From Pseudomonas laurylsulfatiphila (GTDB taxonomy: Bacteria; Pseudomonadota; Gammaproteobacteria; Pseudomonadales; Pseudomonadaceae): a DNA stretch of 64,000 bases. The notes under the pieces were generated by a model that made no database searches, was not told where the DNA came from, and worked only from the letters and a program-made list of their open reading frames with translations. Positions 30,417-38,239 of this stretch are shown here, one piece after another. The stretch's first letter is position 1. The number at the start of each line of letters is the position of its first letter. The stretch covers positions 744,001 to 808,000 of the forward strand of contig NZ_NIRS01000002.1 in assembly GCF_002934665.1 (NCBI RefSeq), in the 5' to 3' direction. The position numbers and the translations under genes are program-made.

Positions 30417-30595
30417 CCATCGCGAGCAAGCTCGCTCCCACAGTGGATTTCAGTGAACTCAGAACTTGTGTTCGACGACGATCCACTGTGGGAGCGGGCT
30501 TTGCCCGCGAAGAGGCCATCACTTCCAACATCAATGTTGACTGACACGCCGCTTTCGCGAGCAAGTCGGATCGCCGCACCGCCGCTCCCACAGTG
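30417..30595. repeat. REP elements between the two DUF6124-like copies
   Basis: A lone arm CGCGAGCAAGCTCGCTCCCA (about 30421-30440) and a pair spanning 30486-30595 whose right arm is disrupted (GCGAGCAAGTCGGATCGCCG...CGCTCCCACAG carries an insertion of about 13 bases). They occupy the junction between duplicated segments. Confidence 0.78.
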
Positions 30596-30602
30596 TTCGT
30601 GG

Positions 30603-30908
30603 TTAGGCGGGGCGATCGACCTGATCCAAAGCCCGATTCACCGCCAACTCCTCCAGCATGATCACTTGCGCGATGCCCAGCAGGGTGTTGCGGTGGGTGC
30701 CTTCCAGGAAACCCGCGAGGTCATTGGCCATGACACTCGCCGAGGCCAGCGATTCGCAGGCGTGGGCCAGCAGGGTTTCGGTGTCGATTTGCGGGTTGAT
30801 GGTGAACATCGAGGAGGGTTTGTGCGGGGTGGCCATGATGTGCAGGGCCGGGTTTTGGCAGGAATCGTTGCCTGGTGGATCAGGTGTAACCTTGAGCATG
30901 ACTTTCAT
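30603..30908 (-). CDS. DUF6124-like small protein, copy 2
   Basis: A 101-residue paralogue of the protein at 29761, with a handful of substitutions: SCP to SCQ near the start, EGS to EGT, MLG to MLE, and a changed tail ending DQVDRPA. The same helical C-terminal region is present. Function unknown. It has its own copy of the structured leader (30909-31225) and is followed by a REP pair. The high identity with conserved frame indicates a recent duplication with both copies still intact. Confidence 0.75.
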   Translation of the reverse strand: MKVMLKVTPDPPGNDSCQNPALHIMATPHKPSSMFTINPQIDTETLLAHACESLASASVMANDLAGFLEGTHRNTLLGIAQVIMLEELAVNRALDQVDRPA

Positions 30909-30934
30909 TTCCGTTGTGATGCTGCCACGTCGTC

Positions 30935-31231
30935 GCTGCTAAACGAAGGGTGGCGGCTGTACGCAGGTTAGCAGACCGGGGAGACACGAAACCGGCGCGC
31001 CCGAGGGCGCCCTGCGCACAGCTGCCATCAAGTGCAGGGATGGGGAATACCTGACTGTGCGGACGGCCAATGCGCCTCGTGTCACCACGGGCTGCTAAAC
31101 CCGATCACTGGAAATCAGTGACGCGGACCAAGTTACCGATGGCCTCCAAGGCGCACAAGCCGGCGGATTCTGGCGTAGCTGTAGGCAATGCCGCAAGGTG
31201 TTGTAGCTTGCAGGAAGTTACTCCTACAGCC
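30935..31231 (-). ncRNA. Structured leader with P4-immunity-like complementary loops, copy 2
   Basis: Same three elements as in copy 1: A at 31102-31089, B at 30977-30966, C around 30944-30935. All three loops are unchanged (TTTAGCAG, CTGCTA, TTTAGCAG). The GC-rich hairpin between A and B is kept, but the terminator-like stem is degraded here (CAGGTATTCCCCATCCCTG, followed by CACTTG instead of a T run). Conservation of the loops while the terminator decays suggests the loops are the constrained part. The ncRNA identity is an inference. Confidence 0.55.
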
Positions 31232-31258
31232 ATTAAACAGGCTCTTCGAACTGGCACC

Positions 31259-31352
31259 GCCATCGCGAGCAGGCTCGCTCCCACAGGGACCTCAGTGAAC
31301 ACAACACTTGTGCTCGACGAGGATCTACTGTGGGAGCGAGCTTGCTCACGAC
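31259..31352. repeat. REP pair overlapping the end of the SfnR-like gene
   Basis: Left arm CATCGCGAGCAGGCTCGCTC (about 31259) and right arm CTGTGGGAGCGAGCTTGCTC (31328 onward). The right arm supplies the TGA stop of the SfnR-like gene (reverse strand, 31346-31348), so the gene end lies inside the repeat. Confidence 0.82.
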
Positions 31353-32428
31353 TCCCCGACCGACAGTGGCTTGTTCAGCTCCCCGATCTTTTCAAGCCGC
31401 GCCCTGACGATATTGCGGCTGATGTTCAGCAACCGTCCGGTCTGCAACTGGTTGCCATGGCAGAACCGGTAAGCCGCGCGAAAGATGGTTTCCTCGATGT
31501 GTTCATACAGGTCTGGAATATTCTGTTCGAACAGGGCGTTGAGCGCAGCTTCCAGATCGACCGGTCCGGCAACGGCATGGCCCGTTTGAACCGCTGGCTC
31601 CTGATCATTACGGATGCCCGAAGAACGCATGTCCACCAGGTGCAGGTCCGCGGGAGCGACCCGCTGATTGCGGCACACCAGCAAGGCATGGTGAATCGAG
31701 TTTTCCAGCTCACGAATGTTGCCCGGCCAGCTGTGCTCCAGCAGTTTGCGTTCCGCCTCGACACTCAATGTGGCTCGGTTGTAGCCCAGTCGCTGGCAAT
31801 GTTCTTCGAGGAAAAACTCGGCCAGTGGCAAGATGTCTCCCGGCCGTTCGCGCAAGGGTGGCAGACGAATCGTGGCGACGTGCAAACGGTAGAAAAGGTC
31901 CTCGCGAAAATGCCCGGCCACCACCGCATCCGCCAGGTTGACGTTGGTCGCGGCGACAAGGCGTACGTTGATTGGAATCGGGGTACGCGACCCCAGGCGC
32001 ACTACTTCACGCTCCTGCAGGACGCGCAGCAATTTGACCTGCATGTTCAACGGCAGATCACCGATTTCATCGAGGAACAGCGTCCCGCCATTGGCGGCCT
32101 CGAACCACCCGGCCTTGGTCGTGGCAGCACCAGTGAACGCGCCTTTTTCATGGCCGAACAGTTCACTTTCCACCAGGGTTTCGGCGAAGGCACCGCAGTT
32201 GACGGCCACAAAGGGTTCACGCCCCCTGCGGCTCAAGTTGTGAATATGCCTTGCGACCAACTCCTTGCCGGTTCCGGTTTCGCCAATGATTAACGTATTG
32301 GCTTCGCTCGGGGCCAGGCGCTCGATGCGACTGAGCAATTCCTGGGATCGCGGGTCCTTGAACACCAGGACGGTGGCCCGCACCGACTTGGTCAATTCGC
32401 GAGCGTTTGGGTGAGTGATCAGCGACAT
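31346..32428 (-). CDS. Sigma-54-dependent activator lacking a sensory domain (SfnR-like)
   Basis: A 360-residue enhancer-binding protein with only an AAA+ domain and a C-terminal Fis-type helix-turn-helix. Walker A is GETGTGKE (residues 49-56), the sigma-54 contact loop GAFTGA is at 96-101, Walker B lies in [13 protein letters not shown], and sensor-type [14 protein letters not shown] and [12 protein letters not shown] follow. The DNA-binding helix is [19 protein letters not shown]. The missing receiver or GAF domain is characteristic of SfnR of P. putida sulfone metabolism, whose activity is set by its own expression. ATG 32428 follows AGGA. It lies beside five sigma-54-type promoters in this cluster and is the likely activator. 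SfnR orthology is probable, not proven. Confidence 0.88.
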   Translation of the reverse strand: MSLITHPNARELTKSVRATVLVFKDPRSQELLSRIERLAPSEANTLIIGETGTGKELVARHIHNLSRRGREPFVAVNCGAFAETLVESELFGHEKGAFTGAATTKAGWFEAANGGTLFLDEIGDLPLNMQVKLLRVLQEREVVRLGSRTPIPINVRLVAATNVNLADAVVAGHFREDLFYRLHVATIRLPPLRERPGDILPLAEFFLEEHCQRLGYNRATLSVEAERKLLEHSWPGNIRELENSIHHALLVCRNQRVAPADLHLVDMRSSGIRNDQEPAVQTGHAVAGPVDLEAALNALFEQNIPDLYEHIEETIFRAAYRFCHGNQLQTGRLLNISRNIVRARLEKIGELNKPLSVGES

Positions 32429-32551
32429 GGTGCATTCCTGGCAGTAAAAGCGCGTGCTCAATAGTGCATGAAGATCATTAGACTAAAAAATTATTAATTA
32501 GTATTTATATATTCCCAATATGCATATCGCATTCAATTGCTTCCAGCCTGC

Positions 32552-32564
32552 TGCTGGAGCAGCA
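32552..32564. promoter_or_regulatory. Candidate activator site TGCTG-GAG-CAGCA
   Basis: Perfect inverted repeat, five-base arms with a three-base spacer. It lies about 110 bases upstream of the sigma-54-type promoter at 32675. Dyads with the same arms occur near the other sigma-54-type promoters of this cluster (51415, 57362, 61017). Confidence 0.5.
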
Positions 32565-32674
32565 ACGGACAGGCATCACCCTGCTTGCAGATCAGCACCT
32601 ACCGCTCTCTCCCCACACCTGACAGATCCGCCAGAAGCCCGCCACGCAAGGCCTGCAGCCTGATTTTCACGCTA

Positions 32675-32690
32675 TGGCATGCAATCTGCT
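32675..32690 (+). promoter_or_regulatory. Sigma-54-type promoter, unit 1
   Basis: TGGCATGCAATCTGCT matches the -24/-12 pattern (GG and GC correctly spaced, 14 or so of 16 positions acceptable). It faces the SsuA-like gene at 32971, leaving a leader of about 270 bases that contains two REP pairs. Confidence 0.6.
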
Positions 32691-32740
32691 CTCTCCCCTC
32701 CCAACACAAATCCACACACCGCCGCACCGCGTGGATTTTT

Positions 32741-32935
32741 TGTAGGGGCTGGCTTGCCAGCGATGGCGCCCGCAACAGCACCGTAAGGCTCAAGGGCCTC
32801 ATCGCCGGCAAGCCGGCTCCTACAAGGAATGTGTACACAACGTGAAATCTGTAGGAGCTGGCTTGCCAGCGATGGTGTCCGCAACAGCGGCGCAAGGCTC
32901 AAGGGCCTCATCGCCGGCAAGCCGGCTCCTACAAC
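32741..32935. repeat. Two REP pairs, CGCCGGCAAGCCGGC type
   Basis: Two REPINs (32741-32824 and 32850-32935), each TGTAGGGGCTGGCTTGCCAG or TGTAGGAGCTGGCTTGCCAG paired with CGCCGGCAAGCCGGCTCCTA. The internal sequence is nearly the same in both (CAACAGC...AAGGCTCAAGGGCCTCAT), a sign of copying. They lie between the predicted promoter and the first gene of unit 1. Confidence 0.85.
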
Positions 32936-32970
32936 GCGTGTTTCGCCAATGGCCATTTAGGGAGATTTCA

Positions 32971-34044
32971 ATGAAACGTTTCTGGCGCAACAGCCTGGTC
33001 GCATTGACCGGTTTACTGCTCAGTGCCACCGCACTGGCCGAACAGGCTCCGGCCTCGGTGAGGATCGCCATTGTTGCCTACACGCAAGGCGGCAAGCCGG
33101 TGTTTGGCGGTATCGCTGGCCGGGTGATCGAGGACGGCTGGCTTGAACAGCAACTGAATCAGCGTGGCGTGAAGCTGGATTGGATCGCCCTGCCCCACGC
33201 CGGCGCCGGACCGCAGATCAACGAAGGCTTCAGCAATAACAGCATCGACTTCGCCGTACGCGGCGACCTGCCCTCGGTGATCGCCGGCGCAGGTGGCGTA
33301 CCGGGCAAGCTGATCGTCCCCGGTGGCAGTGGCAACAACATCTACCTGGTGGTTCCGGCCGGCTCCGAGGCCAAGAGCATCGAAGACCTCAAAGGCAAGC
33401 GCCTGGCCCTGCATCGCGGGCGTCCCTGGGAGTTCGCCTTCAGCAACTTCCTCGCCAGCAAGGGCCTGAAGCTCGACGACTTCAAGATCGCCAACCTCAA
33501 TCCGCAAGTCGGCGCGGCGGCGGTATCGGCCGGCAAAGTGGATGCCGCCGTGCTGCTCAGCGAGGCCTATGCCCTGGAAGACAAAGGCGTGGGCAAGATC
33601 ATCTGGTCGACCAAGCAAGGTGCCAACGACTGGCGCCTGGTGTCCGACCTCTGGGGCACCGACAGTTTCGTCGCCCAACACCCGGACATTACTCAGTTAC
33701 TGGCGACTGCCTGGGTCAAGGCCGCCTGGTGGATTTCCCAAGAGCAGAACCAGGACGCCTATTACCAGCTGTCCTCCCGCGCCGGCACGGCTGAAAGCGT
33801 GCTGCGCCGCGATGACTTGAACGATCCCGTGGCCTGGAAAGAGCGCTGGGCCCCCAAGAGCGACCAGCAACTCAAGGCGCATTACCAGGCCCTGACCGCC
33901 TACGCCCTGGCCAATCAGTTGATTCGCGACAACTACGACATCACCCCATCGCTGGCCACCGGTTTCACCAACCAGGCGCTGATCGATCTGAAGCTCACCG
34001 ACTACTGGCCGGGCCTGCGTGGCCAGGTCAGCAACAATCCATGA
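32971..34044 (+). CDS. SsuA-type sulfonate periplasmic binding protein
   Basis: A 357-residue periplasmic binding protein of the SsuA/TauA/NrtA group. It has a signal peptide (MKRFWRNSLVALTGLLLSAT, cleavage after ALA), then RIAIVAYTQGGKPVFGG and LDWIALPHAGAGPQINEGFS. The family core FAVRGDLPSVIAGAGG follows, then RLALHRGRPWEFAFSNFLASKG and DAAVLLSEAYALEDKGVG. The ATG at 32971 follows GGAGA. First gene of unit 1, overlapping the next frame. No SsuB/SsuC partner genes lie in the window, so the importer's membrane parts are elsewhere or shared. Likely ligand: an organosulfonate or related sulfur compound (context). Confidence 0.88.
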   Translation: MKRFWRNSLVALTGLLLSATALAEQAPASVRIAIVAYTQGGKPVFGGIAGRVIEDGWLEQQLNQRGVKLDWIALPHAGAGPQINEGFSNNSIDFAVRGDLPSVIAGAGGVPGKLIVPGGSGNNIYLVVPAGSEAKSIEDLKGKRLALHRGRPWEFAFSNFLASKGLKLDDFKIANLNPQVGAAAVSAGKVDAAVLLSEAYALEDKGVGKIIWSTKQGANDWRLVSDLWGTDSFVAQHPDITQLLATAWVKAAWWISQEQNQDAYYQLSSRAGTAESVLRRDDLNDPVAWKERWAPKSDQQLKAHYQALTAYALANQLIRDNYDITPSLATGFTNQALIDLKLTDYWPGLRGQVSNNP

Positions 34045-34058
34045 ATAGGGAATTCCTG

Positions 34059-35282
34059 ATGAAACTGCCGCAACAATTCGTTTTCGGTCTGAGTGTGCTG
34101 GCGCTGTCCATGAGTGCCATGGCCGCCGGTGCACACGCGCCGAAACCCGATCCGCTGCAAGGTGATGGCCGAGTCTCGGCGTTCTACACCTGGCAAGAGG
34201 TGATCCCGTCCACGCCGGGCAAGCTGCTGCGCAGCGAGCCATTGGAAAAAACCTTGAGCCTGCCCAACGCGGCCAGCGCCCAGCGGATTCTCTACAGCTC
34301 CACCGACGGCATTGATAACAAGACCCCGATCGTGGTCTCCGGCACGTTGTTCCTGCCCAAGGGCAAGGCGCCCGCCGGTGGCTGGCCGGTCGCCAGTTGG
34401 GGCCACGGCACGGTCGGTGTCGCGGACGTTTGTGCGCCGTCCTGGCAAGGCCGCTCCTATCGCGACGTGCAGTACCTCAGCCGCTGGCTGGACGAAGGGT
34501 ATGCCATTGTCGCCACCGACTATCAGGGCCTCGGCGTACCCGGTGGCCATCCGCTGCTGAACAATCGCATGGCCGCCTACGGCATTCTCGATGCCGCCAG
34601 GGCCGTGGTCGCCGGCGTACCGGGGCTGGCCAACAAAGTGTTGATCGTCGGTCAGTCCCAAGGGGGCGCGGGGGCATTCGCCTCGGCAGCCTATGCCCCG
34701 ACTTATGCACCCGACCTCGGCGTCAAAGGCAGCATCGGCACCGGCGTGATTTACACCGTGGGCGCGAAAAACGTCGGTGAACAGGACCCGGACAAAGTCG
34801 ATGCCTCCCTCGCCTACGGTTTCTACACCCTGCTTGCGGCCCAGCAATACGACCCCGGCATCAACCCCGGGGACTTCTACACCGACAAGGCGCTGCCACT
34901 GTTCGAGCAGGCCCGCACCAGTTGCCTGGCGGCGCTGGTCAGCGATGTGGTGGGCGTCGGCCTGACCCCGGCCAACGCGAAAAAGGACTACAAGGGCGAC
35001 CAGCTTGCCCTGTGGCAGAAACAAGTGTCCTACCCGACGCTGAAACTGGCCCAGCCGATTTTCATCGGCACCGGCGCCGAGGACAAAACCCCGGCGGCCT
35101 CGACTCAAGTCGCGCTGATGCAGGACGCCTGCAAAACCGGCTCGGTGGTCGAAGGCCATCTCTACAAAGGCTTGGGCCATAGCGAAACGGTCAACGCGTC
35201 CCTCAAGGATTCGGTGCCCTTCGCCCACAAGGTCATCAACGACCAGCCCATCACCCCGATCTGCAGCCCCAGTGTGCAGTGA
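34059..35282 (+). CDS. Secreted alpha/beta-hydrolase, secretory lipase (LIP) family
   Basis: A 407-residue secreted hydrolase. The signal peptide is MKLPQQFVFGLSVLALSMSA (cleavage after MAA). The nucleophile elbow is GQSQGGAGAF (Ser in VLIVGQSQGG), and the C-terminal His is in LYKGLGHSETV. ATDYQGLGVPGGHPLL and VASWGHGTVGVAD are typical of the fungal-type secretory lipase family found in Pseudomonas and Burkholderia. I chose ATG 34059 (AGGGA upstream); ATG 34041 overlaps the previous stop but has a poorer context. It lies inside a sulfur operon, so it may hydrolyse ester-linked organosulfur compounds in the periplasm (inference). Confidence 0.82.
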   Translation: MKLPQQFVFGLSVLALSMSAMAAGAHAPKPDPLQGDGRVSAFYTWQEVIPSTPGKLLRSEPLEKTLSLPNAASAQRILYSSTDGIDNKTPIVVSGTLFLPKGKAPAGGWPVASWGHGTVGVADVCAPSWQGRSYRDVQYLSRWLDEGYAIVATDYQGLGVPGGHPLLNNRMAAYGILDAARAVVAGVPGLANKVLIVGQSQGGAGAFASAAYAPTYAPDLGVKGSIGTGVIYTVGAKNVGEQDPDKVDASLAYGFYTLLAAQQYDPGINPGDFYTDKALPLFEQARTSCLAALVSDVVGVGLTPANAKKDYKGDQLALWQKQVSYPTLKLAQPIFIGTGAEDKTPAASTQVALMQDACKTGSVVEGHLYKGLGHSETVNASLKDSVPFAHKVINDQPITPICSPSVQ

Positions 35283-35297
35283 GACGGAGCCCTCGAC

Positions 35298-36506
35298 ATG
35301 AGCATTGAATTTTTCACCCGCCTGCCGCTTCACGGTGAAACCCAGTTCCTCCCCGGCGACCCGCGCAACCGTGGCGACTGGCATTGCGGCGGCCCGAGTA
35401 CCGGCGCGGTCTCGGCATTCAGCGTCGGTGACCACTTCACCTATATCGATTATCTCGGGCAGATCGCCAAGGCTGCAGAGATCAACGGCTTCGGCGGTGC
35501 CCTGATGGTCAACGCCCCCTCGGGCGAAGAACCCTGGACCGTCTGCTCGCTGCTGGCCCGGGAAACCCGCACGCTGAAATTCGTCACGGCGTTCCAGCCC
35601 TATCACTACACGCCGTGGGTGGCGGTGCAGCAAGCCGCGACCTATCAGCGCGCCACCGGCAACCGCCTGGTCTGGAACATCATCAATGGTGGCTCGGATG
35701 CGATTCAGCGTCAGGTCGGTGACTTCAGCGACCACGATGAACGCTATGAACGGGCCATCGAGTTCATGGACGTGGTCAAGGGCTATTGGCACAACGAGAA
35801 CTTCCACTACGAGGGCAAATTCTACAAGGCCGAAGGCGGTGGTTTGCGCGGGCCCCTGAAGAAGGCCGAGCTGCCACTGATCTGCACCGCCGGCTCATCG
35901 ATCCCGGCCCGGGAATTCGCGGCCAAACACGCCGACTTCTACCTGATGCGGGCCGAGCATCCGGATGAGATTGCCGCGCTGATTGCCGATATTCGTGAAC
36001 GCGCCCTGAAGTACGGACGCACCGACATTCGCTTCGGACTGTCGATCGATGTCATTACCCGGGAGACCGAAGAACTGGCCCGCACCGAAGCCAAGCGTTT
36101 CTTCGACGAAGGCATCGCCAGGGGCGCGGTCAAGGCGGTGGCGGCCCATGCCGGATTGCGCACGGCACGCAAGCTCAGCTACGAAAACCAGTTCGCGCAA
36201 AAGACCGAGACCCAAGGCTTCGACGACTTTTTCATCCACCCTAACGTCTGGACCGGTTTCGGCTACATCGGCATTCCGCCGGGCTGCGCGCTGGTGGGCA
36301 GTCATGAAAATGTGGTGGCGCGGATTCGCGAGTACAACGCCATCGGCATCGATCTGTTCTTCCTCGCCGGCTACCCGCACCTGGAAGAAGCCTATCGCCT
36401 GGGCGAGCACATCCTGCCGCACTTTCGCAGCGAGCGCAGCGAACTGAGCCGCCCTGCTCCAGCGCCGCTGGAACTGCGTTCCGCCAACGGCCCGGCTGGA
36501 GCCTGA
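35298..36506 (+). CDS. LLM-class FMN-dependent monooxygenase (SsuD-like), no. 1
   Basis: A 402-residue bacterial-luciferase-fold oxygenase that would use FMNH2 from a separate reductase to cleave C-S bonds. SsuD-like landmarks are MSIEFFTRLPLHGETQF, HFTYIDYLGQIAKAAEINGF, TLKFVTAFQPYHYTPWVAVQ and RLVWNIINGGSDAIQRQVGD. HDERYERAIEF follows, and near the end come HPNVWTGFGYIG, ALVGSHENVVARIREY and FFLAGYPHLEEAYRLGE. The ATG at 35298 follows CGGAG, 15 bases after the lipase gene. Closest in-window paralogue appears to be the protein at 57532. The substrate may be a sulfonate or sulfone. Confidence 0.9.
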   Translation: MSIEFFTRLPLHGETQFLPGDPRNRGDWHCGGPSTGAVSAFSVGDHFTYIDYLGQIAKAAEINGFGGALMVNAPSGEEPWTVCSLLARETRTLKFVTAFQPYHYTPWVAVQQAATYQRATGNRLVWNIINGGSDAIQRQVGDFSDHDERYERAIEFMDVVKGYWHNENFHYEGKFYKAEGGGLRGPLKKAELPLICTAGSSIPAREFAAKHADFYLMRAEHPDEIAALIADIRERALKYGRTDIRFGLSIDVITRETEELARTEAKRFFDEGIARGAVKAVAAHAGLRTARKLSYENQFAQKTETQGFDDFFIHPNVWTGFGYIGIPPGCALVGSHENVVARIREYNAIGIDLFFLAGYPHLEEAYRLGEHILPHFRSERSELSRPAPAPLELRSANGPAGA

Positions 36507-36510
36507 TGCC

Positions 36511-38097
36511 ATGAGCGACGATCACTCATTCATCAGCCGCCGGGATTTTCTCGGCCACAGCGCCCTGCTTGGCGGTGGATTGCTGCTCGGTGGCGGACTG
36601 CTCACCGGCTGCGGCCCGAGCAGCGAGAAGCCCGCCGCCAACGCGACTGCCGACCTTGAGCCGCGCTACGGCGGACGCCTGCGTCTGGGCATTCTCGACG
36701 GCAATCAGAGCGGCAACCTCGACGCGCACAAACCCATCGGCAGCGGCATCGTTCGTGGCTTTGCGCTGTACAGCAAGCTGTGGGAATGGGACGAACAGAT
36801 GCAGCCGCGCCTGGCCCTGGCCGAGTTCGCCGAACCGAATGCCGATGCCAGCAGCTGGACGCTGCGCCTGCGCCCGGACCTGGAGTTCCACCATGGCAAG
36901 ACCATCGATGCCGATGACCTGATCTTCTCGATACGCCGTCTTACCGATCCGCAATTGGCCTCGCCCTATGCCGCGCTGTTGCACTGGGTGGACCGCGACA
37001 ACCTGGTCAAGCTCGACTCGCGCACCGTGCGCCTGAACTTTCGCGAGGGCCGCAGCTATATGCCGCTGGCGGAGACCTGGGTCAATTTTGGCGGGATCGT
37101 GCCGGTGGATTATCACCCGGTGTCCAACCCGGTGGGCGCCGGCCCCTACAAACTGAAAAGCTTCACCCCCGGCCAGCGCTCGCTGTTCACGCGGTTCGAG
37201 AACTACTACAAGGAGGGCAAACCCTACGCCGACGAGCTGGAAATCATTGACTTCAAGGATCAGGTTTCGCGCCTGGCGGCCCTGCGCTCCGGGCAGATCG
37301 ACATGGCCAACGTGATGCCCACCGAGCAGTTGGAAGTGCTGCAGCGCGATCCAAGGCTCAGGGTGCTCAAATCGGTGACCGGCAACTGGTTGTCGTTCGA
37401 CATGAACCTCGACAAGCCACCGTTCAACGACCCCCGGGTACGCGAGGCATTCCGCCTGTTGGCCGACCGGGAGGAACTGGTACGCCGGGCGCTCAACGGC
37501 CAGGGCCGCGTGGCCAATGACCTTTACGCGCCAAGCGACCCGACCTTCAACCACAGCCTGGGGCCGCGCCCTCACGACCCGCAGCGGGCGGCGCAACTGC
37601 TCAAGGAAGCCGGGCATGAAAACCTTGAACTGGAACTGGTGACGACACCGGGGCCGGGGCTGACGTCGGCGCTGGTGCTGGCGGAACAAGCCAAGCGCAT
37701 CGGCGTCACGCTCAAGGTCAAGCAGGTCGACCTGGCCACTTTTCAGGGACCGCTGCGCAACGACTGGACGCTGAGTACCGGCGGCAGCATCGGCGCGCCC
37801 TTCCTGGCCAGTGCGATTCATACCGACGCGCCGTTTGCCGTGTCGAACAAGACCCATTTCAACGATCCGCAGTTCAGCGAATTGTTCCTGGCGGCCATGG
37901 CCCAACCCGACCTGGAAAAGCGCAAGGCCCTGGTCCACCAGGTTCAGCAGATCCAGTACGAACGCGGCGGCATGTTGATCTGGGGTTACGCCGATTTGCT
38001 CGACAGCGTGGCCAACCGCGTCGGCGGCGCGGCGGCCGAAGAGTCGCTGTTCAGCACCTGGCGTTTTGAAAAGCTCTGGCTCAAGAACACCAGCTGA
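36511..38097 (+). CDS. Tat-secreted lipoprotein, oligopeptide-type (family 5) binding protein, no. 1
   Basis: A 528-residue ABC binding protein. The N-terminus has a twin-arginine motif (ISRRDFLGHS) and a lipobox-like LLTGCGP, so it is probably a Tat-exported lipoprotein. The family-5 core includes RLGILDGNQSGNLDAHKPIG, EFHHGKTIDADDLIFSIRRL, NPVGAGPYKLKSF and DPRVREAFRLLADREELV. It closely resembles the protein at 46438 (shared QSGNLDAHKP, GPYKL, FNDPRVREAFRLLADR patterns), which has its own permeases. This one has none, so it probably feeds the importer at 42729-46445. The ATG at 36511 starts 4 bases after the monooxygenase gene. Confidence 0.9.
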   Translation: MSDDHSFISRRDFLGHSALLGGGLLLGGGLLTGCGPSSEKPAANATADLEPRYGGRLRLGILDGNQSGNLDAHKPIGSGIVRGFALYSKLWEWDEQMQPRLALAEFAEPNADASSWTLRLRPDLEFHHGKTIDADDLIFSIRRLTDPQLASPYAALLHWVDRDNLVKLDSRTVRLNFREGRSYMPLAETWVNFGGIVPVDYHPVSNPVGAGPYKLKSFTPGQRSLFTRFENYYKEGKPYADELEIIDFKDQVSRLAALRSGQIDMANVMPTEQLEVLQRDPRLRVLKSVTGNWLSFDMNLDKPPFNDPRVREAFRLLADREELVRRALNGQGRVANDLYAPSDPTFNHSLGPRPHDPQRAAQLLKEAGHENLELELVTTPGPGLTSALVLAEQAKRIGVTLKVKQVDLATFQGPLRNDWTLSTGGSIGAPFLASAIHTDAPFAVSNKTHFNDPQFSELFLAAMAQPDLEKRKALVHQVQQIQYERGGMLIWGYADLLDSVANRVGGAAAEESLFSTWRFEKLWLKNTS

Positions 38098-38114
38098 AAG
38101 AACACGCGCCCCCC

Positions 38115-38205
38115 CTGTAGGAGCTGCCGCAGGCTGCGATCTTTTGACCTTGCTTTTCAGCGATATCAAAGATCAAAAGATCGCAGCCTGCGGCAGCTCC
38201 TACAC
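38115..38205. repeat. REP pair, GGAGCTGCCG type, inside unit 1
   Basis: CTGTAGGAGCTGCCGCAGG with CCTGCGGCAGCTCCTACAC, about 60 bases between arms, in the gap between the binding-protein gene and the TonB receptor gene. It is the only element of this type in the sulfur region. Confidence 0.85.
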
Positions 38206-38239
38206 ATCCCCCCATTATTTTCACGAGGCTCATTCAGTC

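Larger units (their letters stand above)
29785..31285. repeat. Direct tandem duplication of gene plus leader (about 842-base offset)
   Basis: The segment covering the small gene, its hairpin leader and a downstream REP arm occurs twice. For example CCGATTCACC is at 29791 and 30633, and the GGGCTGCTAAACCC element is at 30246 and 31089 (offsets 842 and 843). Identity is very high in the gene and leader ends. It is lower in the middle of the leader, around 30195-30240 against 31034-31084. Confidence 0.88.
32429..32970. other. Regulatory region between the SfnR-like gene and unit 1
   Basis: 542 bases between divergent genes. From left to right it holds a markedly AT-rich block (about 32475-32530, candidate promoter/activator region of the SfnR-like gene), a TGCTG/CAGCA dyad (32552-32564), a sigma-54-type promoter (32675-32690) and two REP pairs (32741-32935). 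The ribosome site GGAGA of the SsuA-like gene follows. No gene is apparent. Confidence 0.75.

Noticed and set aside
29586..31352. Prophage remnant or P4-like satellite
   Set aside because: Only the RNA hairpin logic is P4-like. No integrase, capsid, replication or attachment-site features are visible around it.
34002..38169. Long - strand frames (601 and 547 codons) opposite the lipase, monooxygenase and binding-protein genes
   Set aside because: Antisense shadows of three motif-bearing genes in a compact operon.
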